From contig JAGLFH010000005.1 in the NCBI GenBank assembly GCA_023144635.1, positions 1 to 64,000 of the forward strand: a DNA stretch of 64,000 bases. The letters are read 5' to 3'. Of this stretch, positions 1-6,697 are shown piece after piece; position 1 is the first letter of the stretch; each line of letters starts with the position of its first letter. Source of the DNA: Candidatus Auribacterota bacterium (GTDB taxonomy: Bacteria; Auribacterota; JAFGBW01; JAFGJP01). The position numbers and the translations under genes are program-made. Under the pieces are notes generated by a model, which was given only the letters and a program-made list of their open reading frames with translations, was not told the origin of the DNA and did not search any database.

Positions 1-71
1 TGAATATGAATTGTTTGAAATGGTTTTTTTCATTGAGACTATTATACTGAAAGAATTATATAAATTAAACT

Positions 72-96
72 ATATTTACACACTGTGTGTAAATAT
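72..96. promoter_or_regulatory. Perfect 11-bp inverted repeat, possible operator
   Basis: The arms ATATTTACACA and TGTGTAAATAT are exact reverse complements around a 3-base centre (CTG). The symmetry fits either a dimeric repressor site or a hairpin. No T-run follows, so it is not an obvious terminator. The gene it would serve lies outside the window or has been lost. Function is inferred from symmetry alone. Confidence 0.4.
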
Positions 97-126
97 TCTA
101 ATGAATAGCAATAATATGCAAGAAAT

Positions 127-195
127 GGGGTCAGGTCTCTAGTCGGATAGTTTTAAGCGTGCGGGAGGAAATAAAAGTGGTCAGGCCTCGAAATT
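127..195. repeat. Two GGTCAGG(T/C)CTC motifs, possible remnant of a mobile-element end
   Basis: GGGGTCAGGTCTCTAG at 127 and GTGGTCAGGCCTCG at 177 share a GGTCAGG-Y-CTC core about 50 bases apart. Motifs of this kind often flank REP-associated (Y1-type) transposase genes in uncultured bacteria; that is from memory. No transposase is visible here, so this would be a relic downstream of the toxin gene. Confidence 0.3.
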
Positions 196-228
196 AGAAA
201 TAACATAATATTTATTTAATATAATTTT

Positions 229-498
229 TTACTCAAATAGATCAGAATGGCTGCCAGTTCTTGTAAAAAAGATTTCTTTTTCTTCAATTTTATATATTAG
301 AAGCCAGTCCGGTTCTATATGACAATCTCTAAAATCTTTGTAATCACCTGTTAGTTTGTGATCTCTATATTTAGAAGGAAGTTTTTTTCTATCAATCAAA
401 AGATTCATAAGGCTTTGAATTTTAGACAGGTCTTTTTTTCTCTTTTGTTGTCTCTTAATGTCTTTTTTAAACTGTGCAGTATAGTAAGGAGTTAGCAT
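229..498 (-). CDS. Type II toxin, YafQ-like mRNA interferase (RelE/ParE superfamily)
   Basis: An 89-residue basic protein that should cleave mRNA at the ribosome when not bound by its antitoxin. The start LTPYYTAQFKKDIKRQ, the middle DCHIEPDWLLIYKI and the end RTGSHSDLF are the conserved blocks of the YafQ family, and length is normal. The candidate catalytic His/Asp/Phe near the C terminus are present, so the toxin looks intact. It starts 3 bases after the stop of the DinJ-like antitoxin and shares its promoter. A generic RelE-type toxin is the only alternative. Confidence 0.88.
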   Translation of the reverse strand: MLTPYYTAQFKKDIKRQQKRKKDLSKIQSLMNLLIDRKKLPSKYRDHKLTGDYKDFRDCHIEPDWLLIYKIEEKEIFFTRTGSHSDLFE

Positions 499-501
499 TG
501 T

Positions 502-762
502 TTAGATTCCTAATTTGTTGAATAACTCCTTGGCATTTTTTGCTTTATGAAGCTTACGTCTTTTGTTTACATCTTTCATTGCCTTAAGAGTGGTTTTATT
601 AGGAATTTTGACGTCAAATGGAAGTCCATGCAGAAGTTTAACTTGACGATAAAAAATATTAATAGCTTCTGTACAAGAGAGTCCTAATTCATGAAAAATA
701 TTTTCCACTTCATTTTTAAGCTTAGGTTCTGTCCTGGCTCTGATCATTGCTGATTTTGACAT
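502..762 (-). CDS. DinJ/RelB-family antitoxin
   Basis: An 86-residue protein starting SKSAMIRARTEPKLKNEVE, the ribbon-helix-helix DNA-binding N terminus of RelB/DinJ antitoxins. It continues with LGLSCTEAINIFYRQV and a basic tail that should wrap the toxin. It precedes the YafQ-like toxin, the usual order for this class. An AGGAGG ribosome site lies 5 bases before the ATG at 762. The RHH dimer probably binds the palindrome at 792-813 to repress its own operon. Confidence 0.88.
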   Translation of the reverse strand: MSKSAMIRARTEPKLKNEVENIFHELGLSCTEAINIFYRQVKLLHGLPFDVKIPNKTTLKAMKDVNKRRKLHKAKNAKELFNKLGI

Positions 763-785
763 ATTATCCTCCTTAAAATGTTTAT

Positions 786-820
786 ACTATATTGTACCCC
801 AAATGGGGTACAAATGTCAA
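786..820 (-). promoter_or_regulatory. Toxin-antitoxin promoter with overlapping palindromic operator
   Basis: On the minus strand a TTGACA -35 box (815-820) is followed after 18 bases by TACAAT. A perfect inverted repeat, TTGTACCCC-4-GGGGTACAA (792-813), occupies the spacer and -10. An antitoxin or antitoxin-toxin complex bound there would block RNA polymerase, the usual conditional-cooperativity arrangement. Sequence and position support this well; binding is inferred. Confidence 0.72.
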
Positions 821-848
821 TGCATTATATACTTTTTATTTTTTATCT

Positions 849-910
849 AGATCCCGCGGTTCCTCCCAGCAGGATGGCGGACAGGCAAGCCGCGGGATGA
901 CAACCTTTTA
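849..910. repeat. Palindromic intergenic repeat ending GGGATGACAACCTTTTA
   Basis: Outer arms ATCCCGCGG (851-859) and CCGCGGGAT (890-898) are exact complements. The following 17 bases, GGGATGACAACCTTTTA (894-910), recur identically at 55924-55940, and a shorter related copy lies at 32191-32225 in inverse orientation. This is a dispersed non-coding repeat. The 88-codon ORF drawn over it (792-1058) is judged not to be a gene. Confidence 0.65.
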
Positions 911-986
911 CGTTTTACAAATGGCAGAAACACAGGTCTGCCACTACATATATTTTTACATCTACCTTATCTTTCTTCTTTTACAC

Positions 987-1032
987 GGTACGGGTCATTC
1001 GACTACGCTCATGATTAAAACATGCCCGTACC
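987..1032. repeat. Long-loop inverted repeat (GGTACGGG...CCCGTACC)
   Basis: Eight-base perfect arms at 987-994 and 1025-1032 enclose TTCGACTACGCTCATGA, a phrase typical of small palindromic repeats scattered through uncultured bacterial genomes. It lies in the same gene-free stretch as three other palindromes. Confidence 0.45.
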
Positions 1033-1095
1033 CTATCGCAGATCCGCCAATCTTTTAGGAGGACACACGAATTACATTTCAATATTTTACATGGT

Positions 1096-1118
1096 TTCCT
1101 GCTTCCGCAGGAATGACG
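1096..1118. repeat. Short palindrome TTCCTGC-TTCC-GCAGGAA followed by TGAC
   Basis: A seven-base perfect stem with a 4-base loop, followed by TGACGTACGTTTTAC. Stem plus trailing ATGAC match the layout of the repeat at 851-898 and the one at 32203-32222, suggesting one family with diverged stems. Confidence 0.5.
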
Positions 1119-1243
1119 TACGTTTTACATATTTTATCTGTCCACTTTTATAAGTTCAGTTGATTGTTTTACAAGATTGATGTGCTGTAGATGCGAGGCT
1201 TGCAAGCGAGGATGACGCAGGTTCACTTTACTTCTTCAAGTAA

Positions 1244-1366
1244 CTGACAGTTGGAATATTTCTAGATCGAGGCGGATGTGAGGAAAACGACGCAGGCGTA
1301 TGTTTTTATACGTCGAGGAGTTGACCGAACAATTCAACAAAGATATTGAAATATTACAGCTGTCAG
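1244..1366. repeat. 123-base self-complementary element with nested hairpin
   Basis: Outer arms CTGACAGTTGGAATATTTC (1244-1262) and GAAATATTACAGCTGTCAG (1348-1366) pair over 19 positions with two mismatches. Inside, GCGTAT/ATACGT forms a nested hairpin around a T-rich loop, between GAGG-rich single-stranded segments. The right arm overlaps the stop codon of the minus-strand zinc-ribbon gene. It may be a folded 3' end, a small RNA or an immobile repeat. I recall similar AAAACGACGCAGGCGTA sequences in uncultured genomes but cannot name a family. Confidence 0.6.
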
Positions 1367-1893
1367 AGGGGCATGGAGTTGGCAATATCCTGCAAAACCG
1401 GAAACTGAGAGAACACCTTATATTCCATTAGTTTTAAAATAAGGCCGACATGTTTTATTTCTTTTTCAATTGATTCCTGTCCTATGAGAAATTCTTTTAC
1501 CTCATTTCCGAGTTCACCCCAGAGAGCAGATATTGTCTCATCACTTATTTCTTTATCTATGTATGAAATAACTTTTTCAAGTTCACCTCTATCAAACCAT
1601 ATTCCCTGACATATTGGGCATATGTCAAGAATGATACCTGATGTAGAATATTCGGTTTTATAGAGTCTTTTAGTACATTGGGGACATGTTTTTGTAGAAG
1701 GGGAGACTTTATGCTTTTTTGCATCTTTCCAGATGTCTATATCAAGCAATACTGAAAAAGGGGATTCTACTTCTTTGAATTCTTCGAATGTAAAAGAGTC
1801 AAACCACATACCACGGCAAGCATTACAAAAGCCTGTTTCAAAGTTATCCAGCTTACTTTTTAATAGATCGTTAGTGCATGTAGGGCATTTCAT
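1363..1893 (-). CDS. Double zinc-ribbon protein (zf-TFIIB type)
   Basis: A 176-residue soluble protein with two copies of the zf-TFIIB ribbon: CPTC...CNACRGMWFD at residues 3-33 and CPQC...CPICQGIWFDRGEL at about residues 70-105. Each has four cysteines and the conserved G-x-W-F-D end. The remaining 70 residues are helical with no recognised domain. Proteins of this type are common and mostly uncharacterised; metal binding is near certain, function unknown. It stands alone between the repeat at 1244-1366 and queE. Confidence 0.75.
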   Translation of the reverse strand: MKCPTCTNDLLKSKLDNFETGFCNACRGMWFDSFTFEEFKEVESPFSVLLDIDIWKDAKKHKVSPSTKTCPQCTKRLYKTEYSTSGIILDICPICQGIWFDRGELEKVISYIDKEISDETISALWGELGNEVKEFLIGQESIEKEIKHVGLILKLMEYKVFSQFPVLQDIANSMPL

Positions 1894-1946
1894 TTTATGC
1901 TCCCGTTGATATAGGTTTAAATTGTTATTAATACATTACGTGAAAA

Positions 1947-2648
1947 TCATTGAAACTTCAAGATTTTATGTGTCTGCGGAATAATGCGTGTTTCTATACC
2001 TTTTTGATGCGCAATATCATAGAGCTTTTCTGCTTCCAAAAAAGATATTTGAGGTTGTTCGTCTAGCATCTCTGGCTGCAAGATAAGAGATCTCTTTTTG
2101 CAATTTTTCAAGATTATATCGCACATTTGGGAGAACTCCTTTTTATCTATATTATTGTTCACAACACATTTTATAAAATAATCCATTTGAAATTCCTCAA
2201 GTTTTTTAAAAAACTCGGTATGCTTATCTGCAAGTGATCTTTGGTTTGTTACGGATGAAAACTTAAAATCAGCACTTACCATGTCTATATATGAATGGAT
2301 TTTTGGGATAGCGTCGCTAATTGTAGAGTTAGTTTCAAGATATATAAAAAATTTGTTTTCTTCAAATAAGTCTTTCAAAAAATTAAAAATAAAATCGCAA
2401 TATAAAAGAGGCTCGCCTCCTGTTAAGCTTATTTCTTTAAAATTATGTATCTTGTATTCGTTTAATACACTTAAAATAAGGTCATCTTTAAAAACTTTTT
2501 TTTTGTTACTTGAATTTATTGTATCGCAGAATCGACAATGTGGAATATTGCAATCACTAAAACGTATAAAAAATTGTTTTGTACCAAGATAAGGTCCTTC
2601 ACCTTGAAAGGAACAAAAATATTCAGAAATACTGGCAGAGCTATTCAT
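1947..2648 (-). CDS. queE: 7-carboxy-7-deazaguanine synthase QueE (radical SAM)
   Basis: Converts 6-carboxy-tetrahydropterin to 7-carboxy-7-deazaguanine on the way to preQ0 and queuosine. The N terminus SISEYFCSFQGEGPYLGTKQFFIRF is characteristic of QueE. The iron-sulfur cysteines are C33, C38 and C41 in DCNIPHCRFCDT; the first spacing is C-x4-C rather than the usual C-x3-C, which I re-read from the DNA. SLTGGEPLL is the SAM-contact GGE motif. At 233 residues the length is normal. It overlaps the preceding DUF366 gene by 4 bases (ATGA), so translation is probably coupled within the queC operon. Confidence 0.88.
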   Translation of the reverse strand: MNSSASISEYFCSFQGEGPYLGTKQFFIRFSDCNIPHCRFCDTINSSNKKKVFKDDLILSVLNEYKIHNFKEISLTGGEPLLYCDFIFNFLKDLFEENKFFIYLETNSTISDAIPKIHSYIDMVSADFKFSSVTNQRSLADKHTEFFKKLEEFQMDYFIKCVVNNNIDKKEFSQMCDIILKNCKKRSLILQPEMLDEQPQISFLEAEKLYDIAHQKGIETRIIPQTHKILKFQ

Positions 2649-3217
2649 ACATGCTTTACCTTTTTTGAAGAATAAAAAATATCATTCCATTCTATTTTAA
2701 ATTTTTCAAGAACTTTATCTCTAAAAAGATCAGGTAAAATATCTATTTCATCAAGAGATATTGTATTAATATCATCAGGAGTGCCAGATGATGTTATATT
2801 TACTGCTGTATGAATAAGACCGTATGTTTTGTCTGTGCTAGTTGTTGCGACTGAAATATTCAGTTTTTTACCATCTAAATAAAGATCATCACCAACTCGT
2901 TTAAGGTTTATTGAAAGAAGCTCAAAGATCACTTCTTTTATAATAGATATAAAAAGGCGCTGCGTAAAAATAATATGCGGAAATAGAAAACCTTTGATCT
3001 TTATAATAAAGTGGACCATATTGTCTGACCGTATAAGACAATTATTTTTTAGATCTTCGAGGTCTACCATGAACTCTTTTTTTACATCACAAGGGCCAAA
3101 GAAACATATAATGGAATTTGGATTTTCTGTTTGAAGGCTTGTCCAATTGGTTGATAGCTGGGAGCCGTCATAAAGGAAGTCTTTTTTTATAATTATGCTT
3201 TCTATGTTATCTTTCAT
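2645..3217 (-). CDS. DUF366 family protein, candidate preQ0-pathway partner
   Basis: A 190-residue soluble protein. IIIKKDFLYDGSQLSTNW near the start, FFGPCDV, and DGKKLNISVATTSTDKTYGLIHTAVNI match the uncharacterised DUF366 family known from archaea and some bacteria (by recall). It sits exactly between queC and queE with 4-base overlaps on both sides. No QueD or FolE is visible in the window. A role supplying or processing the pterin intermediate is an attractive guess. Conserved Cys43 and several His/Asp residues could form an active site, but no reaction is known. Confidence 0.7.
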   Translation of the reverse strand: MKDNIESIIIKKDFLYDGSQLSTNWTSLQTENPNSIICFFGPCDVKKEFMVDLEDLKNNCLIRSDNMVHFIIKIKGFLFPHIIFTQRLFISIIKEVIFELLSINLKRVGDDLYLDGKKLNISVATTSTDKTYGLIHTAVNITSSGTPDDINTISLDEIDILPDLFRDKVLEKFKIEWNDIFYSSKKVKHV

Positions 3218-3939
3218 TTTTTAAAACGGATGTATTTATGATTAAAAAGGTTATTGGCATCAAGTGCTCTTTTAAGCCTAAGACAGCTTTCACATACACC
3301 ACACATTATTTCTTTTCCAAAATAGCAGCTGTAAACAGTATCCAGAGGAAAATCGTTTTTTAATGCGTTCCTGACAATATCTTTTTTAGTCATTTTTATT
3401 GTTGGAGATATGACCTTTATCTTAATTGGTTTTAGTGAAGCCTTAAGAGTTTCATTTATCGAATCAAGAAATTTACAAGAATTATCAGGAAAAGTTAGGG
3501 CCTCTTCTGCATTAAAACCTGTTATCAAGTAGCGGCAATCATTTTCTGCACCGATAGCAGCAGCAGAGCTTATAAATATCATGTTACGGTTATATACCAT
3601 TACATCATTAGCAGTTTTCAAGGTGATGTTTTTTTTATTAAGATCTTTTTTATTTATCTTTGGTGTTTTTTTAATACAACCTGTTATAGCGCTTTTTGAT
3701 ATATTACGTATCCATGTAAGATCTATTATAAATAGTTTAATGCCAAGGCGCTTTGTAAGTTTTTTGCAAGACCTTAATTCTAATGAAAAAGCTTTTTGAC
3801 CGTAGTTAAAGAAAACAGCAGACTTGACTTTATGTTTTTTAAGCGCAAGATAAAGAGCAACCGTTGAATCAAGACCTCCTGAAATAACAGCAAGAGCGGT
3901 TTTATCCATATTAATCTTTTGCTTTGGAGCCGGTTTCAT
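3214..3939 (-). CDS. queC: 7-cyano-7-deazaguanine synthase QueC
   Basis: ATP-dependent conversion of 7-carboxy-7-deazaguanine to preQ0. The PP-loop AVISGGLDSTVAL at about residues 17-29 binds ATP. YNRNMIF is the family's nucleobase region, and the C-terminal CYFGKEIMCGVCESC supplies four zinc-binding cysteines. At 241 residues length is normal. A second possible start, Met11, lies just before the conserved region. It overlaps riboflavin synthase by one base (TAATG) and the DUF366 gene by 4, giving a tightly coupled ribE-queC-DUF366-queE operon. Confidence 0.92.
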   Translation of the reverse strand: MKPAPKQKINMDKTALAVISGGLDSTVALYLALKKHKVKSAVFFNYGQKAFSLELRSCKKLTKRLGIKLFIIDLTWIRNISKSAITGCIKKTPKINKKDLNKKNITLKTANDVMVYNRNMIFISSAAAIGAENDCRYLITGFNAEEALTFPDNSCKFLDSINETLKASLKPIKIKVISPTIKMTKKDIVRNALKNDFPLDTVYSCYFGKEIMCGVCESCLRLKRALDANNLFNHKYIRFKK

Positions 3940-4550
3940 TAAAATTTCTTGTTTTTGAGGATTAATTCAACTGAATGGTGTATTTGTCGGTTCATTATAT
4001 CTGTTTCAATGTTTACATAATGGCTTATTTTCCATGAACTCGCTATATTCGTATTTGATAAAGTAAGCGGTATTATATCAACTGTAAAAGTATTGCTTTG
4101 TACGCTTGAAACAGTAAGGCTTATTCCGTCAATAGCAACAGAACCTTTTAGGATTATGTAAGGCATCAATGTTTTTGGACAATTAAATTTATATTGGAAA
4201 GAATTACCTTTTTTAATTTTTTTTATTACTTTTCCTAAGCCATCAACATGTCCCTGAACGATGTGTCCTCCTATTCTGCTCCCAAGCTTTACAGCACGTT
4301 CAAGATTTACTTTTTCTTTTACTTTAAGCCGCTTGCATGTCGTATTTTTTATTGTCTCATTTTGAGCAAAAAAGGAAAGGTAAGATGTGTTTTCTTTTTC
4401 AAGAGAAAGGCATATCCCATTTATAGATATACTTTCACCTTTTTTCCAGTCCAAATCATTTTTAGGTTTTTCGATGCAGATATGGATGCCCTGTCCTTTT
4501 AAAGAAAGGGAAAGTATTTTTACGGTTGAATTGATAAGTCCTGTGAACAT
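3939..4550 (-). CDS. ribE: Riboflavin synthase alpha subunit
   Basis: Dismutates two 6,7-dimethyl-8-ribityllumazine molecules to riboflavin. The ATG at 4550 gives MFTGLINSTVKIL, the canonical start; the ORF track adds five residues from an ATG abutting the upstream stop. Two tandem lumazine-binding halves are visible: first GESISINGICLSL and VNLERAVKLGSRIGGHIVQGHVDG, then GSVAIDGISLTVSSV with a degenerate remainder. Length (203) fits. Other rib genes are absent from the window; it is fused transcriptionally to the queuosine operon, both pathways starting from GTP. Confidence 0.9.
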   Translation of the reverse strand: MFTGLINSTVKILSLSLKGQGIHICIEKPKNDLDWKKGESISINGICLSLEKENTSYLSFFAQNETIKNTTCKRLKVKEKVNLERAVKLGSRIGGHIVQGHVDGLGKVIKKIKKGNSFQYKFNCPKTLMPYIILKGSVAIDGISLTVSSVQSNTFTVDIIPLTLSNTNIASSWKISHYVNIETDIMNRQIHHSVELILKNKKF

Positions 4551-4565
4551 TTTATTCCCCGGCAT

Positions 4566-5498
4566 CTATTTGGCAGGTTTATCTTCTACGATCTTACTGA
4601 TAAATGCCCTCTGGCTTAAAAACATATGTTGGAATTTGGCAAATACAGTATAATATTTATCCACGGGAGCGTCTTTTATTTCCATGACATCTGCATTAAG
4701 ACCTATGTTTTCTTCAATAGTATTTCTTCCTATTCTTTTTTCTCTTATTATAACAAGCTTCAATGTTGTCGAGAGTGCAAATTCTTCATCAATTATCATT
4801 GATATTCCTTCAGTATCAACCGTTTTGCATACACATTCTTTATATCGAGAAGGCCTTTCTGATACTTTGTAAAAGACAGTAACACATGGAAGGCTTATGT
4901 TAGTAAAGAGCTTTTTTTCTTTCATCGGCTTATAATCGAAGTTTGGCATGCTTTCTTTCATATAGCGCTCTTTTATCTTTTTTCTTTTTTTCTTTTTTGA
5001 GAGGATTGAAGATAAAAAGAAGATAAAGATTATAACAACTATTACAAGCAGTATCTCTGCTGGATATGTCCTTAGTATATCAAATAAACGGTTTTCTTTA
5101 TCTCCCAGAACTTTATCTATATATGGGAATAATAGGCTGTTTAACTCAAAACGGGCATTGTTTATTTTGTCCATTAGGGGGATGACAGGAACTTCTTCTG
5201 ATTCTTCTTTAGAAGGTTTCTCATCTATTACTAAAGAATCAACATTATCTTCATCTGTTGCGAATTCTGTTTCACCTGTCTTTTCATGAGTTATAAGAAC
5301 TACGCGGTTTATATCAATTTCAATGAGTTCTGATATATTACTGGTCTCATTTTTTATCTCAATTATATATTTTGTCGGTGTTTTATCGATTATTTTACCG
5401 TACATGATCTTTCCATCGGAAAGCTGTATTACATCACTATAAATATGTACTTGAAACACTAAGAAATAAAGGAAAGAAAAGATAAGAATTTTTTTCAT
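4566..5498 (-). CDS. Membrane protein with C-terminal PilZ-like domain
   Basis: A 310-residue protein with a signal peptide (KKILIFSFLYFLVFQVHIYS). A small beta domain follows, beginning VIQLSDGKIMYGKIIDKTP, a pattern seen in secreted proteins. Then come an acidic linker, a transmembrane helix at about residues 147-164, a Lys/Arg stretch, and a cytoplasmic region of about 120 residues. In the latter, RPSRYKECV plus VDTEGISMII resembles PilZ (R-x3-R and D/N-x-S-x-x-G), but the motifs are degraded, so cyclic-di-GMP binding is uncertain. It is first in the ribE-queC-DUF366-queE run, with its TAG directly abutting the next ATG. Confidence 0.5.
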   Translation of the reverse strand: MKKILIFSFLYFLVFQVHIYSDVIQLSDGKIMYGKIIDKTPTKYIIEIKNETSNISELIEIDINRVVLITHEKTGETEFATDEDNVDSLVIDEKPSKEESEEVPVIPLMDKINNARFELNSLLFPYIDKVLGDKENRLFDILRTYPAEILLVIVVIIFIFFLSSILSKKKKRKKIKERYMKESMPNFDYKPMKEKKLFTNISLPCVTVFYKVSERPSRYKECVCKTVDTEGISMIIDEEFALSTTLKLVIIREKRIGRNTIEENIGLNADVMEIKDAPVDKYYTVFAKFQHMFLSQRAFISKIVEDKPAK

Positions 5499-5642
5499 AA
5501 AAATCTATACCATTTTGTGTATTTAAATATATAATAAATTACTAACTGCATATAATACAATTTAAATAGTATAATTCCAAATTAAATTTTTATTAGGTTT
5601 AAGCAAATGAAAAAGCCTGACAGAGAATCAAAGGAGTTGTTG

Positions 5643-6347
5643 ATGGAACAGAAAGAAGAACTTACAATAAGAGAGTTTGCAAAGCTTTATAAGATGAAGG
5701 AAATTAATGTAAAAAAGCTCATAGAAGAACATAAGATTCCAGCTAAGAAGGTCGGCAAACAATGGAAAATAGCAAAAAGTTACTTAAATTCATGGCTTGC
5801 TAAAAACATAAAATCAATGTCAAATGACAAATTAGAGAATATCGAAGTAGATGAAAAGAATAAAAGTATAAAGATAACACCTCTTTTAAACAAAGATAAT
5901 ATAATTTTCAAACCGAACAGTTATTCAAAAACACAGATCATAAGTGAACTGATAGGCCGTCTTGCTGATATAAAGAAACTCTCAACAGATAAGAAAGAAA
6001 AGCTTGTAAGTGCTGTTATTCAAAGAGAGCGCCTTTGTTCTACTGCTATTTCTGATGGTATTGCTATTCCGCATCCAAGAAATTCTATGCCGGATATTGT
6101 AGATGAAGCTTATATTGTACTAGCCATTTCTAAGATAGGTATTGATTTTGAAGCTGATGATGGTGAAAAATCAAAACTATTCTTTTTTCTCTGTGCACCC
6201 AGAAACGACATACATCTGAAGATCATGGCTAGGCTTAGCCGTATTTTAAGGGATCCGATGTTCCGTCATAAGTTGATTCAGGCAGAGGATGCTGAAACAG
6301 TAAAAACTCTTTTTAGCGATCAGGAAAAATGGATAGATAAAAAATAA
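5643..6347 (+). CDS. Helix-turn-helix / PTS EIIA (PtsN-type) fusion regulator
   Basis: An N-terminal excisionase/MerR-like DNA-binding domain (LTIREFAKLYKMKEINVKKLIEEHKIPAKKVGKQWKI) is joined by a charged linker to an EIIA domain of the fructose/nitrogen class. The phosphorylatable histidine lies in DGIAIPHPRN. EIIA phosphorylation by HPr or NPr could control DNA binding, coupling PTS state to transcription. The ATG at 5643 is preferred because AAGGAG lies 6 bases before it; the upstream ATG at 5607 has no such site. No other PTS gene is near. It is divergent from the PilZ-like membrane gene. Confidence 0.82.
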   Translation: MEQKEELTIREFAKLYKMKEINVKKLIEEHKIPAKKVGKQWKIAKSYLNSWLAKNIKSMSNDKLENIEVDEKNKSIKITPLLNKDNIIFKPNSYSKTQIISELIGRLADIKKLSTDKKEKLVSAVIQRERLCSTAISDGIAIPHPRNSMPDIVDEAYIVLAISKIGIDFEADDGEKSKLFFFLCAPRNDIHLKIMARLSRILRDPMFRHKLIQAEDAETVKTLFSDQEKWIDKK

Positions 6348-6359
6348 ATAAAAGTCAAT

Positions 6360-6697
6360 AGACCATAGATGGAAATAAAACCGTTTTAAGCTATAAGTTG
6401 TAAACAAAAACCCTTTTTTTTATTTTTCTTTCTTCGTGTTCTTCGTGGTGAGTCTCTTTTCTCTTTTTCTGTCCTTTGCTTTTCCGTCCATCGTCCTAGC
6501 GAACAAAAGTGAGCGATCGTCTGTCATCCATCTATTTATTTTAGTTTTGCGGTGAAATATGAATATTTGCTACCTTCGGAAGCTCCATGGACGCACAACG
6601 CATTTCGCTCAACGTTTTTGATTTTTCTTTGTATTAATTTTCTTCTAACCCTCTGTGTTCGTGCTGAAAGTCCGCCTCTGGAGGATGACCTCTGTGG
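6360..6697. repeat. Gene-free stretch made of CTTCGTG / CTCTGTG-type repeat debris
   Basis: No credible ORF. It contains CTTCGTGTTCTTCGTGGTGA (6431-6450) and, near the 3' end, CTCTGTGTTC (6651) and CCTCTGTGGCTAA (6689). The same phrases recur at 32076 (reverse) and 56041. Such imperfect tandem phrases are common non-coding debris in uncultured bacterial genomes. The last few bases overlap the stop of ksgA. Confidence 0.55.

Noticed and set aside
792-1058. 88-codon plus-strand ORF in the ORF track
   Set aside because: It runs over palindromic repeats and the toxin-antitoxin operator, has no ribosome site and no familiar sequence.
2281-2592. 103-codon plus-strand ORF
   Set aside because: Shadow of queE on the opposite strand; queE is well supported.
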